A stretch of DNA of 64,000 bases from Deltaproteobacteria bacterium (GCA_029262515.1 JAJCZH010000020.1:1-64000); one strand, 5' to 3'; positions 50,359 to 61,300 are shown, counted from the first letter of the stretch. Translations and numbers: made by a program. Notes: generated by a model from the sequence alone, not told the origin.

Positions 50359-51429
50359 TTGGCACAGATAACCGAAACCCAGGTCCTCGACGCCCTTTCA
50401 AAGGTCATGGACCCGGAGTTGAACAAGGATCTCGTCTCGCTTAACATGATCCGCGACATACTTATAGAAGAGAACAACGTCCGTTTCAGCCTTATTCTCA
50501 CCACAAGCGCCTGTCCGCTCAAGAAAGAGATAGAGGAGAGCGCCCGCACCGCGGTAGAGACTATCGAAGGGATCGGCACGGTTTTGGTCGATGTCGGCGC
50601 AGAGGTACCTAAAGCGAAAGGCCTGCCCGACAAGCAGCCGATACCTGGCATTAAGAATATCATTGCGGTTGCAAGCGGCAAGGGAGGGGTAGGCAAATCT
50701 ACCATAGCGGTAAACCTCGCCCTTTCGCTCTCTAAAAGCGGCGCCAGCGTCGGCATACTCGACGCCGACGTCTTCGGCCCGAGCGTACCGATGATGATGG
50801 GCGTACACGAACAGCCCCAGTCTACCGATGACGAGAAGATCATCCCGATCGAAGCCCACGGCATCAAGATCATGTCGGTCGGTTTCATGCTCGACGAAGA
50901 GACTCCGCTGGTCTGGCGCGGCCCGCTCGTCATGCAGCTGGTAAAACAGTTTCTAATCGGGGTCGAATGGGGTGAACTCGACTACCTAGTCATAGACCTG
51001 CCTCCGGGCACAGGAGACGTTCAGCTTACGCTCGTTCAGACGGTACCCGTAACAGGGGCAGTAATAGTAACTACCCCGCAGGATATTGCGCTTCTCGATG
51101 CGCGCCGGGCTATTAAGATGTTCGGCGAGGTAAAGGTTCCGGTTCTCGGAATAGTCGAGAACATGAGCTTCTTCGTCTGCCCGCACTGCAATGAAAAGAC
51201 CGAGATATTCAGCCACGGCGGAGGAAAGAAGACGAGTGAAAGGTACGGCGTGCCGCTTCTCGGCCACATACCGCTCGACCCGACCATACGAGAAGGCGGA
51301 GACGCGGGGAAACCGGTTGTGCTCTCAGAGCCCGACTCCCCGCAGACGCTGGCCATACAGAAGGTCACGGGCCACGTTGCCGCGCAGATAAGCATCTTCG
51401 ACCTCAAGGACACGCCTCAAGAGGTTTAA
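50359..51429 (+). CDS. apbC: Mrp/NBP35 iron-sulfur carrier ATPase
   Basis: IIAVASGKGGVGKSTIAVNLA, LDADVFGPSVPMMMG; TTG start with SD GAGGGAGGA. Confidence 0.95.
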   Translation: MAQITETQVLDALSKVMDPELNKDLVSLNMIRDILIEENNVRFSLILTTSACPLKKEIEESARTAVETIEGIGTVLVDVGAEVPKAKGLPDKQPIPGIKNIIAVASGKGGVGKSTIAVNLALSLSKSGASVGILDADVFGPSVPMMMGVHEQPQSTDDEKIIPIEAHGIKIMSVGFMLDEETPLVWRGPLVMQLVKQFLIGVEWGELDYLVIDLPPGTGDVQLTLVQTVPVTGAVIVTTPQDIALLDARRAIKMFGEVKVPVLGIVENMSFFVCPHCNEKTEIFSHGGGKKTSERYGVPLLGHIPLDPTIREGGDAGKPVVLSEPDSPQTLAIQKVTGHVAAQISIFDLKDTPQEV

Positions 51430-51456
51430 GACCGGATGCAATAGAGATATAGAAAC

Positions 51457-51504
51457 AAGTAAGAGCCCCCCTTCGGCTTTAAAGCCGAAGGGGGGCTCTT
51501 ACTT
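51457..51504. terminator. 48-bp perfect palindrome, convergent terminator
   Basis: AAGTAAGAGCCCCCCTTCGGCTTT/AAAGCCGAAGGGGGGCTCTTACTT between convergent genes. Confidence 0.75.
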
Positions 51505-51579
51505 CAGAAACAATCCATGAGATTAATAAGACTGAAGAGTTCGCAGAACAGAACTTGATGGATTTTCAGGCCCATAGGT

Positions 51580-52767
51580 TCAGGCGTGCAGGTCGATACT
51601 CCGGGTTCTCTCGCTACCGGTATAGGCGCCGGTTCTCTTTACGCCGGCCTCAAGGCCGGCTTCTCTACCCTGCCAGCTCTCCTTAACAGCAACTTCGGTA
51701 CCGGTGTACTTGAGGTAGATAGCCATTACGCCTACCTCTTCGAGTCCAACGAGTCTCTCTTCGCCATTCGGCCCTTCGGCAAAAACACGCAGCAAATTAT
51801 AGACCGGGCCGCTCTCGTCCACCCAGTAACCTGTCTCATTCCTGTAACCGTCCGCATTGCCGTAAGCGGACTGCCCTGTAACATATCCGACCCTGGGGCG
51901 TGCGTGCGTATTTTTAGACCAGCCCGGCCCGCTCTCCTTGAGTATCTCTTCCGCATGCCCCCCGCCGCCGACAATAAGCTCTCCGCTACCGTTTGGCAGC
52001 TTTAAAACCTCGGCATCAGGACCGGGAGCGAGGTCAAAGAGTCGCCTGTCGCCAGTTATCTCGGTCCCTTCCTTCACAAAGCTGCTGAGAACCGAACCCT
52101 GAGACTCGACCTCTGCCGCCCCGCCGGAAGACCGGCTCTCGGAATAGAGAGAACGTGACATGCGGAGTTTTATATCGAAGCCGCGCTCAACTCCGTCGGC
52201 GGTTCTTACCCTGCCGGTGGCCTTAAAGATGAGATGACTCTGCTCGATGGTAATTTCTCTGACGAGGTACTCGATTCTTGGGCCGAGCCCCTCTTCCTCT
52301 TGCAGGGAACCGAGCCCGGCGTCCTTAACGTCAACGTCCTCTGCTTCCGTTCTATCTAGGTCCACCACCTTGAGCCTGCGCCCTGTCAGCGATTCTAAAA
52401 GAAATTTGGATATATAGAGATTTGCTGCCTGATCGACAGCGGGCGCCCTCTCTTCAGTCTCTTCGCCTCCGAACCTGCCGGACAGACCGGCTAAAAGCGC
52501 AAGCGACTCTGCGGTCAATTCCACGCGCTCGCCGACAGGGCCGGATTTAACCGGCTGCGCGGCGCCCGTAACAGCCCTGAATGCGCCAGGCGACCCGTCC
52601 TTGGTATCCGGAACGGTTTCGGCGGAATGATGCGGACGTTGAGCCGCCTTCTTAACCGCGTCCTCGGCAGCAAGGAGACGAAAAGAGTCGGTACTCTCTT
52701 CATTTTTTAGGGTACCGAACCCGGTAAGTAGCGAACTTAAAGCACCCTCTACTCCCAAAATTCCCAA
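51580..52767 (-). CDS. hypothetical protein related to VCBS/calcium-loop surface proteins
   Basis: LFDLAPGPDAEVLKLPNGSGELIV...DESGPVYNLLRVFAEGPNGEERLVGLEEVGVMAIYL. Confidence 0.6.
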   Translation of the reverse strand: MGILGVEGALSSLLTGFGTLKNEESTDSFRLLAAEDAVKKAAQRPHHSAETVPDTKDGSPGAFRAVTGAAQPVKSGPVGERVELTAESLALLAGLSGRFGGEETEERAPAVDQAANLYISKFLLESLTGRRLKVVDLDRTEAEDVDVKDAGLGSLQEEEGLGPRIEYLVREITIEQSHLIFKATGRVRTADGVERGFDIKLRMSRSLYSESRSSGGAAEVESQGSVLSSFVKEGTEITGDRRLFDLAPGPDAEVLKLPNGSGELIVGGGGHAEEILKESGPGWSKNTHARPRVGYVTGQSAYGNADGYRNETGYWVDESGPVYNLLRVFAEGPNGEERLVGLEEVGVMAIYLKYTGTEVAVKESWQGREAGLEAGVKRTGAYTGSERTRSIDLHA

Positions 52768-53069
52768 TAAACGGTACCTCCTGCTACCTACTAGATAGGA
52801 TATCTCAAGTGGCGCCTTTAATATGCGGGCAAGAAGACAGTATGCTCAAAGTATAGCACATAGAGACGAAATACGGAAATATGTGATCTGGTACAAGTGG
52901 TTATCAGACTACATAAAAAACGTCGCTCACGAGTGATTCAGCTGCTGCCCTCCGCGACACGACAGACATCTCGATTACAGGGGCGTCTTAGATAGAAAGT
53001 GACCCGTACGACTTTAAATGTGTAAAAGACGCGGGGCTTATAAGAAAGGGTCGTACAAGAAAAACGCTC

Positions 53070-53477
53070 CTACTCACCCTGCTCGTCATGCTCAGAAGGT
53101 GCGGTCTCTATCTCCATCTTGGTCCCGTCTTCATCTATATTCACGAACGTGATATTGGTATCGAAAACAAGCTCTTCGGTACCAAACTCTATCGAGTCGC
53201 TATAGACCTTGACGTTATAACCGACCGATGTACGCCCGAGCTTAGAGCGGTTGATATCGAACTTTAAAACGGAACCGAGCCGGATGCTACGCCTGAAAAC
53301 AACGTTATCGAGCCCGATAGTCACGAAACGGTTGCCCCTGAAGTCGAGGTTGGCAGTTATGTAGGCGTACTCGTCCACCCAGTGGAGCAGGTAACCGCCA
53401 AAGAGGTAACCGTAGTGATTCAGGTGTTCCGGCAGTACGAGTTTGTGGTTTATCATTGTAGTATACCGTAAGCTCAA
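53070..53477 (-). CDS. acyl-CoA thioesterase (hotdog fold)
   Basis: HLNHYGYLFGGYLLHWVDEYAYITA. Confidence 0.85.
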   Translation of the reverse strand: MSLRYTTMINHKLVLPEHLNHYGYLFGGYLLHWVDEYAYITANLDFRGNRFVTIGLDNVVFRRSIRLGSVLKFDINRSKLGRTSVGYNVKVYSDSIEFGTEELVFDTNITFVNIDEDGTKMEIETAPSEHDEQGE

Positions 53478-53536
53478 AAAGTAAAGGGGAGCGGGCTTGG
53501 CGCCTTTCCCCCACTATAGATAAAAGAGTGCAATCC

Positions 53537-54034
53537 TTAGACCTGTACGTACTTTGAGGCCGGTACCCCGCAGATAGGACAGTGCTCCGGCGCGGAACCG
53601 GTCTCTATATGGCCGCAGACCAGACAGAGATAGAACTCAGTATCCGTAAGGTCTTCGCCCCTGCTCGCCGCCTCAAGGGCACGGGCGTAAAGCTCGGCAT
53701 GGACCTGCTCGGCTTTTAGGGCGAAGTCGAACATGCGAGAGGCCTTGTGGCTTGTAGCCTCCGCCTCAGTGAGCATCGGCGGGTACATTTTGGTAAACTC
53801 GAAGGTCTCGCCCTCTATCGCACCCTTCAGGTTATCTACGGTCGAACCGACTCCGTCGAGCGCATCGAGGTGCCCTTCGGCATGGATCCGCTCTGCCTCG
53901 GCAGTCGTACGAAAGAGGCGCGCGATGTTAGGCAACCCCTCCCGCTCGGCCTTCTTGGCAAATGCGCGGTACTTCTGATTTGCCTGGCTTTCGCCTGCAA
54001 AGGCCTCTTTAAGATCATCCTCGGTCTTCGACAT
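53537..54034 (-). CDS. rubrerythrin
   Basis: AFAGESQANQKYRAFAKKAE..., C-terminal rubredoxin-like CLVCGHIETGSAPEHCPICGVP; internal ATG start. Confidence 0.95.
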   Translation of the reverse strand: MSKTEDDLKEAFAGESQANQKYRAFAKKAEREGLPNIARLFRTTAEAERIHAEGHLDALDGVGSTVDNLKGAIEGETFEFTKMYPPMLTEAEATSHKASRMFDFALKAEQVHAELYARALEAASRGEDLTDTEFYLCLVCGHIETGSAPEHCPICGVPASKYVQV

Positions 54035-54166
54035 GTTACTCTCCCGTGCTTTTAAGACAATAGAACTGAGTAGTCTGGTATATTGCAACTCTATCTCAAA
54101 TTTTTATTGGTGTCAAAGGGTAGGCTACTCTTCAGAATAAGTGGGTGGGAAGAAGAAAAAAATATG

Positions 54167-54245
54167 TCTTTGCGAGGAGCGCAGCGACGAAGCAATCTTG
54201 TCTTTTATCACAGACCGGATTGCCGCGCTTGCGCTCGCAATGACA
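54167..54245. repeat. REP-like imperfect palindrome
   Basis: TTGCGAGGAGCGCAGCGACGAAGCAATC ... GATTGCCGCGCTTGCGCTCGCAATGA. Confidence 0.7.
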
Positions 54246-54320
54246 GCCGGCGGGATGGCTGTGCCACCTGTCGCCCTGAACTTGTTTCAAGGTCTCTCTT
54301 GAACCGTAGTTTTGTTTCCG

Positions 54321-54350
54321 TAGATTGGGTAGAGGAACGAAACCCAACGT
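54321..54350. repeat. short palindromic repeat
   Basis: TAGATTGGGTAGAGGAACGAAACCCAACGT. Confidence 0.45.
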
Positions 54351-54431
54351 TCTTTTATATAAAATGAGTCCCACAAAGCAACTCCTCCCTCACCGAGTTG
54401 CTTATTCAATTGTCATTTGTCAGCCAACAGA

Positions 54432-54462
54432 TGTTAGGTTACGCTATGCCAACCCAACCTGC
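54432..54462. repeat. short palindromic repeat
   Basis: TGTTAGGTTACGCTATGCCAACCCAACCTGC. Confidence 0.45.
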
Positions 54463-54550
54463 AAGGCTAGTAAATTGTCGAGGTGCATGGTACGGAAGTG
54501 TTCTTGACGTTGTCGTGAGCTTGGCGCAGAACCGGCACAACAAGGCGGCC

Positions 54551-55531
54551 CTACTTCTGTAACGAACCCGTAAGCTTTTTGGCGCTCATCTTATGGCGGA
54601 CAAGATAGTCGGCGATACCGTCTACGACCTTCTCTGCCGCCTGCGGGTCCACGAAGCTCGCTGTGCCTACCTGCACGGCGCTCGCCCCGGCTATCATAAA
54701 CTCTATGGCGTCGGACGCGTTCATTATGCCGCCGATTCCGATTACCGGCAGACTGACCGCATTGTAAACCTCGTTTACCATGCGCACGGCTATCGGGCGA
54801 ATCGCCGGGCCGGAGAGGCCGCCTATACCTCTGGCGATTACCGGCATGCGTTTTTCTATATCTATAACCATACCGGGAATAGTGTTTATTAGCGAGATCA
54901 CGTCGCTGCCGGCCTCTTCAACGGCACGGGCCATTTCAGCAATATCGCTCACGTTCGGCGAGAGCTTTGTAATTACCGGCAGCGCCGTAGCCTTTCTTAC
55001 GGCGCGAACCACCCTGGCCGCCTCTTTCGGATTCACGCCGAAGCTCATGCCGCCCTTCTTTACATTGGGGCACGAGATGTTGATCTCTACAGCGTGCACG
55101 CCGCGCGCGCCGTCCAACTTTTTAGCTACCAGCACATAATCGGCAACAGACTCGCCGAAGATATTAGCGATCACGCGGGTCTTGACTTTACGGAGTTTCG
55201 GCAGCTTCTCTTCAATAAAGGCGTCCACTCCGACGTTCTGAAGGCCTATGGCGTTCAGCATGCCGCACGGCGTCTCGACGATTCTCGGGCCCGGATTGCC
55301 GGGGCGCGGCTTGGGAGACAGGCCTTTTACGACCACGCCGCCGAGGCGCGAAAGATCGAGGTACGGCGCGAACTCAAGACCGTAGCCGAAGGTGCCCGAA
55401 GCCGTCATAACCGGGTTGGAGAGTTTTAATCCAGCAACATTTACGGCCATGGACGGCAGCTTAGTTACACCCTTGCCCGCCTTATTATTGCCGGTCTTAT
55501 TATTGTCGTTCTTTTTCAAAGCCTGCTCCAC
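54551..55531 (-). CDS. pyrD: dihydroorotate dehydrogenase catalytic subunit
   Basis: [50 protein letters not shown]. Confidence 0.95.
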   Translation of the reverse strand: MEQALKKNDNNKTGNNKAGKGVTKLPSMAVNVAGLKLSNPVMTASGTFGYGLEFAPYLDLSRLGGVVVKGLSPKPRPGNPGPRIVETPCGMLNAIGLQNVGVDAFIEEKLPKLRKVKTRVIANIFGESVADYVLVAKKLDGARGVHAVEINISCPNVKKGGMSFGVNPKEAARVVRAVRKATALPVITKLSPNVSDIAEMARAVEEAGSDVISLINTIPGMVIDIEKRMPVIARGIGGLSGPAIRPIAVRMVNEVYNAVSLPVIGIGGIMNASDAIEFMIAGASAVQVGTASFVDPQAAEKVVDGIADYLVRHKMSAKKLTGSLQK

Positions 55532-56349
55532 TCCACTTCGCTGCTCTTAAAGACCGGCCCGTCCGAACAGACCATAACATATTCGGGCGGTCGGCCCGGT
55601 CTGGCCGCATGCTCCGTACCCTTTACCGCGCAGCCGAGACAGACGCCGATTCCGCAGGCCATGCTCCGCTCCAGCGAAACAAAAGAGTCAACTCCCAAGC
55701 TCTCTGACACCTCTGCCACTGCCTTCAACATGCCGAGCGGTCCGCAACCGTAAACAACCGAGGGGCCGCCCTTTGCGATTTCTTCCTTCAACAAGTCGGT
55801 CACAAGTCCTTTAGCACCTACGCTGCCGTCTTCGGTACTTATGGCTACCTTGCACTTGAGAGGCCGAAAGTCTTTAACAAGCGCCAAGACCTCCTTCGAT
55901 CTCGCCCCGACCAGAAGCGCAGAGTCGGCTCCGAGCAGGTCGGCAAGAAGGTAAAAAGGCACCGTACCGACGCCTCCTGCGACCATAATAACTTTCTGCT
56001 CCTTATTCCGGCTCTGCTCGGGAACAGGAAAACCGTTGCCTATCGGGCCGAGCAACCCAGCGACGTCACCGGCCACGCGCCTTGAAAGCCGTATCGTGCC
56101 GCGCCCGACCACGGAGTAGAGCAGCTCGATTCCGGAACCCCTGTACCCACCGGCGCTCTTGACCCATTTGGGGTTCAAGACTTTATAGATGCCGAAAGGA
56201 CGGCGAAGCAGCGGGTCCAACGAGTCCGAAACCCTCAGCATAACGAACTGTCCGGGCAGAACGAGTACGCCCTTCCACTCAAGGCCGATTCGGAAGTACC
56301 CGGGGGCCACCTCTTCATTATAGAGTATTTTTGAAGTAATCGAATCCAT
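55516..56349 (-). CDS. pyrK: dihydroorotate dehydrogenase electron transfer subunit
   Basis: [40 protein letters not shown]; overlaps pyrD. Confidence 0.95.
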   Translation of the reverse strand: MDSITSKILYNEEVAPGYFRIGLEWKGVLVLPGQFVMLRVSDSLDPLLRRPFGIYKVLNPKWVKSAGGYRGSGIELLYSVVGRGTIRLSRRVAGDVAGLLGPIGNGFPVPEQSRNKEQKVIMVAGGVGTVPFYLLADLLGADSALLVGARSKEVLALVKDFRPLKCKVAISTEDGSVGAKGLVTDLLKEEIAKGGPSVVYGCGPLGMLKAVAEVSESLGVDSFVSLERSMACGIGVCLGCAVKGTEHAARPGRPPEYVMVCSDGPVFKSSEVEWSRL

Positions 56350-56444
56350 CTTATCCTAAAATCCTAGACCGTATCTATCTGCAATTCACCTGCTGCAACT
56401 CGCCTGCAATTCGCTTTCTACAAACCCGTTACAGGCCGGGAGGC

Positions 56445-56927
56445 TCAGATATTCTCGTTAAAGACGAGACGCATAACAAGCGCATCTTCATCACCGTAGT
56501 ACTTTTTTCTCTCGTACGACTCCTTAAAATTCAGTTTTTTATATAACTCTATTGCAGCGGTGTTCGACTTTCTGACCTCCAAAAAAACGTCGTCCACCAG
56601 ACTCGCTTTCATCATATCTAGAACCTTACGCATAAGGTGGATCCCGAGGCCCTGACGCCTGAGTGTCTCGGTTATAGTAAGATTTAATATGTGGGCCTCA
56701 CCGTAAACGACCCAGAAGACTACATAACCAGCAAGTCGGTTACGTCTATTACAGAGGCCCCGCAGCGTATAGGTATACGCAATCGGGTTTTGTATTTCAT
56801 TCTCGAAGTGCTCTCTATTCCACGGCCTGGCGTACGACTGCCTTTCAATCTCTAAAACGGCATCAATGTCGTCATCAGTCATCGGAAGGATATTACGACC
56901 GGAGATAATGTCTTTATCGGCATGCAA
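56445..56927 (-). CDS. rimI: ribosomal-protein-alanine N-acetyltransferase
   Basis: GNAT motif RRQGLGIHLMRKVL, FLEVRKSNTAAIELYKKLNF. Confidence 0.9.
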   Translation of the reverse strand: MHADKDIISGRNILPMTDDDIDAVLEIERQSYARPWNREHFENEIQNPIAYTYTLRGLCNRRNRLAGYVVFWVVYGEAHILNLTITETLRRQGLGIHLMRKVLDMMKASLVDDVFLEVRKSNTAAIELYKKLNFKESYERKKYYGDEDALVMRLVFNENI

Positions 56928-56984
56928 GATAGGTATAGTGTGTTAAAGCGACCGCACTTGCGGCAAAAGAGTAACAGCCGCGGG

Positions 56985-57674
56985 TTAGAAAGGGGGTTCT
57001 GCGCCAGTTGAAACGGTATCGAGGCGGGTATAAGCCACCTCCGAACCATCCGTATCATGCTTCTTGTTGGTGGCAAAAACAATATGCCAGAAGTCGAGTT
57101 TTTTGAGCATATACTTTTTGTAGACATCGAGCCCGGAGCGTTTAATAAACTCGTTCAGGCAAAGGTCGTTGCTCCACCCGATCCTTTCGCAGATCGGGTT
57201 AATGATCTTCTCTCCGGCTTCAACCAGCTTGTTGCGGCTCTTGAAGTGATTAACTATCACGATCTGCCCGTTGTTCTTGCAGACCCTCTTCACCTCATCC
57301 ATTACGAGATACGGGTCGGGCACAACGGAGACCACGTGGGAGATAAAAACCTTGTCAAAGGCATCGTCTTCAAAACCTATCTTCATCGCATCCATGCTCA
57401 GCACATTTATGTTATTGTAGGAGTTGTCACGAATCTTCTCCTTCGCCTTCTTGAGCATCGCCGTAGAGAGGTCTATGCCGACCACCGAGCAGAACTTCGG
57501 GTATTCAGAGAGCGCAAGCCCTGTGCCGACGCCGACATCTAAAATCCTGTCGCCCGGTTTAATATCCATATAATTGATTGCGTGTTTTATTCTGGGATAG
57601 AAGAAGCGCTTGAATAGAGCATCGTATACATCCGAGTAAGCACCGTATACCTTCTTGATGGCATGAAGTTCCAC
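56985..57674 (-). CDS. class I SAM-dependent methyltransferase
   Basis: ILDVGVGTGLALSEYP, SAM-binding motif I. Confidence 0.85.
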   Translation of the reverse strand: MELHAIKKVYGAYSDVYDALFKRFFYPRIKHAINYMDIKPGDRILDVGVGTGLALSEYPKFCSVVGIDLSTAMLKKAKEKIRDNSYNNINVLSMDAMKIGFEDDAFDKVFISHVVSVVPDPYLVMDEVKRVCKNNGQIVIVNHFKSRNKLVEAGEKIINPICERIGWSNDLCLNEFIKRSGLDVYKKYMLKKLDFWHIVFATNKKHDTDGSEVAYTRLDTVSTGAEPPF

Positions 57675-57899
57675 CTGTCAACCTCGTCTTTTCTGTTTTT
57701 TTAGACCCCGCACAGGCCCCTTCGACAGATAAAATATCGATATAAGTATATATCAATGCGCGGTTCTGTACAATCCTTTTTCTGCACTTTTTTTAAAAGA
57801 GAAGAAATACGGCAAACATGCTACCGAGATAAAACCGGCCTGCTCTGTCCCGGATTTCCATATTTCACATACTACCCGACATGATATGCGATTTGCAAG

Positions 57900-59666
57900 T
57901 CAAAGAGTTACCTTGTCCCGCTTGCCCTCGGAGTTACACGAGGCAGGCAGGCGAAGGTCCTTTATCTTCAACTCTGCGGTCTTGACTCCCCGCCACTCGT
58001 TCACTCCGGTTGAAAACACAACGGAAAAACCTTCACCTGAAAGCGGATGCAGCTCAGCCATATTAAAACCTATCGCCTTGCGCTCAGCCCCGTTCTGGGC
58101 CAGCAGCACCCGCAGGTGCCTGTTCTTTACTATCTCGGTTCTCTCAATAAAAGCGTCCTTTACGCAAAGAAGCGGCTCTTTGTTGGCCATGCCGAAAGGT
58201 GCGAGCCGTCCGAGCTCTGTTGCAAAATCGAGGTCAATATCTCCGAGTTCAACGGCTGCGTCGAGATCAAGCTCGCCGACAAGCTCTTCGTCCGTTACGG
58301 TAGAGTTGAGGTGAGCTATGAAGGCTGTTTTGAACTCCTTGATCCTAGCGCGCTCAATAGTCAGGCCGGCTGCCGCACGGTGGCCGCCAAATCGCACAAG
58401 GAACCCGGAACAGGTTTGAAGAGCGCCGACCACATCTACCGACTTGACGCTCCTGACGGACCCTTTGCCGATCTCGCCGTCAACGGCGATCATAACCACC
58501 GGGCGCGAGTACCGCTCAACAAGGCGCGAGGCAACGATACCTATTACGCCAGGGTGCCACTTGTCGCTGTAGAGAAGGATCGCACGGTCGGACTTGTCGA
58601 CTCTCTCTTCCACCATCTCAACGGCCTCGGCAAGAATACGGGCCTCAAGATCGCGCCGGGCGCTATTTTCGCTCTCAAGCCTCTCGGCCAGATGGACCGC
58701 CTCGTCCGCGTTATCCGTAATGAGCAGCCTGTAGGCCGAGGTCGCGCTAGCCACCCGGCCTGCGGCATTGATTCTCGGGCCGATCTTGAAACCAATATCG
58801 CGGGCGCCGACCGTTTCGGCACGCACGCCTGAACTCTCCATAAGCGCCTTCAATCCTACCCTGTTGCCCGTTGCCAGCACTTTGATGCCGAGGTATACGA
58901 GAATACGGTTCTCATCCACAAGCGGCACCATGTCCGCAACCGTACCGACGGCCACAAGATCGAGGTACTGCTTCAGGTTCGGCTCTTTACGTACGGCAAA
59001 AAAACCGTTCTCCCTCAGGCGCGCGCGAAGCGCAACAACGAGATTAAAAGCAACGCCAATGCCGCTGAGTCCCTTAAAGGGAAAGGCGCAGCCCTGCTGC
59101 TTCGGGTTTATAGTTGCATAAGCCGGGGGAGGGCCGTCGGGCAGTTCATGATGATCGGTAATGATCATGTCCATGCCGAGCAAAGAGGCGAGCTCCACCT
59201 CTTCATGGTTGGTAGAACCGCAGTCGGCGGTTATGGTCACGTTAGCGCCCATCTCCGTGAGCCTTCTTACTGCCTCTGAGTTGAGGCCGTAACCTTCCGA
59301 GACCCTGTCAGGTATGTGGCACAGGGGCTCCACGCCGAGCTCTTTAAAAAAGAGAGTCATAAGGGATACCGACGTCGTGCCGTCTACGTCGTAATCTCCG
59401 TAGAGCGCTATTCTCTCGCCTTCGGTAACCGCTCTCGCGAGCCGCTCTACAGCTCTGTCCATGCCGAGCAGAAGGTTAGGGTCGTGCAAGTCGTTTATGT
59501 CCGGCGAGAGAAAGGAAGAGGCCGAGTCGATATCGACAAGACCTCTGTTTACCAGAAGTTGCGCGGTTATAGCCTGTATGCCGAGCCCAACCGAGAGCTT
59601 ATTAACAAGCTCCGCATTATCGGACCCGGAGACGGATGGAATATTCCAGCGTTTTTTTAAACTCAT
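57900..59666 (-). CDS. recJ: single-stranded-DNA-specific exonuclease RecJ
   Basis: IALYGDYDVDGTTSVSLM, TADCGSTNHEEV, DHHELP. Confidence 0.95.
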   Translation of the reverse strand: MSLKKRWNIPSVSGSDNAELVNKLSVGLGIQAITAQLLVNRGLVDIDSASSFLSPDINDLHDPNLLLGMDRAVERLARAVTEGERIALYGDYDVDGTTSVSLMTLFFKELGVEPLCHIPDRVSEGYGLNSEAVRRLTEMGANVTITADCGSTNHEEVELASLLGMDMIITDHHELPDGPPPAYATINPKQQGCAFPFKGLSGIGVAFNLVVALRARLRENGFFAVRKEPNLKQYLDLVAVGTVADMVPLVDENRILVYLGIKVLATGNRVGLKALMESSGVRAETVGARDIGFKIGPRINAAGRVASATSAYRLLITDNADEAVHLAERLESENSARRDLEARILAEAVEMVEERVDKSDRAILLYSDKWHPGVIGIVASRLVERYSRPVVMIAVDGEIGKGSVRSVKSVDVVGALQTCSGFLVRFGGHRAAAGLTIERARIKEFKTAFIAHLNSTVTDEELVGELDLDAAVELGDIDLDFATELGRLAPFGMANKEPLLCVKDAFIERTEIVKNRHLRVLLAQNGAERKAIGFNMAELHPLSGEGFSVVFSTGVNEWRGVKTAELKIKDLRLPASCNSEGKRDKVTL

Positions 59667-59879
59667 ATCATCTCTTATGCTATCCTACCCGTGTGTTCGT
59701 GTCGTTACGGGCCGGAACAGGCTCCACACAGCCTAAACCCATCTTACTGCCAAGACCAACTGAGGTCAAGCCGGTTTCAACCGGCGCCAATGCCTGAAAA
59801 ACGAAAACAGGAAGAAAATGTAACTTCGTTATGTAGAAGAAAAAAAGAAGACCGGAAAACAGAACCGGGAAAAAAAGGA

Positions 59880-61100
59880 TCAGAACAGCTCTTTTAAGAA
59901 GACCGAGACCTTCTCCGTATCGAGCTTTTCGTCTAAAAGAGGAAGTATGGTCGAACTCTTTGCGCGTCCGGTCGCCTCTTTTTTCAACACGGAGACAAAA
60001 GAGTAAACAACGTCGCTGTCGAACTGGGTAGAGGTGTGAGCCTTCAGCTCGCTCATAGCGTCTACGAAACTCAAGCGGCGACGGTACGGCCTGTCGGTCG
60101 TCATTGCGTCAAAGGCGTCCACGAGCGTCACTATACGCGCGCCCTGCGGTATATCATCTCCGGCAAGCCTGTCCGGGTAACCTGTTCCGTCGATCTTTTC
60201 GTGGTGGTTGCGCGTCATAAAAGGTATGCCCTTCCACGGGAACTTTATCTTGGAGAGTATCTCATAACCGACAATTGGGTGGGAGTTGATCTCAACGGAC
60301 TCGTGACCGTTAAGGCCGCTCGGTTTGTTGATTATCGTTTTATCTACGGCAATCTTGCCTATGTCGTGCAGGAGCCCCGCGATGCGGATACCCTCAATCC
60401 TCTCGTCACTCCAGCCCATTTCCTTGGCTACAACAGCGCTATAGGTAGCCACCCTGTGAGAGTGCCCCTTGGTGTAAGCGTCCTTGGCGTCTATGGCTGC
60501 GGCAAAGGCATGGATGGTGTCGTAGTAGATGCGACGCAGGTTCTCGTACAGTTCCTTGTTCTCATTATACTTCTGCATCAGCCTCTTAAGGAGAGAATGG
60601 CTCTGCAGGCTAAAGGCTATGTTCTGCGCCATTACGGAAAGAAGCTGCAGGTCGTAATTGGAGTACTTCTCGCCGCCGACATTTCCGCTTATTACGATCA
60701 TGCCGAGAAGCTCGTCGCGAACGACCAGAAAACCGACGACCTTGAGCCCGAGCCTTATCAAGCGCTCTGAGGCCTGCCCGAGCAAAGAGACCGCGCTCTC
60801 GCCGCTATGCAGATCAATGGGCCGACTGTGCTCGGCAAGCCCTTTCATCGCCGTAGCCGAGAGCCTGAGCCCGCCAGCCGGTTCCGTGAGCCCCTTGCTT
60901 GCAATCGGGCTAAAGAGCAGCCGTTCGGAGTCGTACGTGTAGAGCACCCCCTTGGAGGCCGAGAACGAACCCATGACCATAAAGAGGGAACTCTTCACAA
61001 TGCGCTTGAAGTCATTGGCCGAAGTAATCTCGGTACCGAGCTCGGAGAGCGTATTGAGGTTAAATATCAGCTTTTCGAGACTTGGATCTATATCCGGCAT
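59880..61100 (-). CDS. GAF + HD-GYP domain protein
   Basis: HSHRVATYSAVVAKEMG, GLLHDIGKIAVDKTIINKPSGL, HHEKIDGTGYPDRLAGDDIPQGARIVTLVDAFDAMTTDRPYR. Confidence 0.9.
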   Translation of the reverse strand: MPDIDPSLEKLIFNLNTLSELGTEITSANDFKRIVKSSLFMVMGSFSASKGVLYTYDSERLLFSPIASKGLTEPAGGLRLSATAMKGLAEHSRPIDLHSGESAVSLLGQASERLIRLGLKVVGFLVVRDELLGMIVISGNVGGEKYSNYDLQLLSVMAQNIAFSLQSHSLLKRLMQKYNENKELYENLRRIYYDTIHAFAAAIDAKDAYTKGHSHRVATYSAVVAKEMGWSDERIEGIRIAGLLHDIGKIAVDKTIINKPSGLNGHESVEINSHPIVGYEILSKIKFPWKGIPFMTRNHHEKIDGTGYPDRLAGDDIPQGARIVTLVDAFDAMTTDRPYRRRLSFVDAMSELKAHTSTQFDSDVVYSFVSVLKKEATGRAKSSTILPLLDEKLDTEKVSVFLKELF

Positions 61101-61300
61101 ATCCTGACTTCCTTTACGGCTCTATGTTAACAGAGAGCGCGAAACAACAGAGTGCAATTTTGCTGAGGTGTGTAAGACAAATTAAAAGAGCGAAGCTAAG
61201 AAGTACCGTAAAGCTCAGACACATCCTATCGACATAAACAGCGAAGCTGCGAAGTACGGCAGGGACTCCGATGCATGCCCTCAATATAAAGAGCGAACGC

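Noticed and set aside
58047-58832. 261-aa plus-strand ORF antisense to recJ
   Set aside because: Shadow ORF; the recJ frame is unambiguous.
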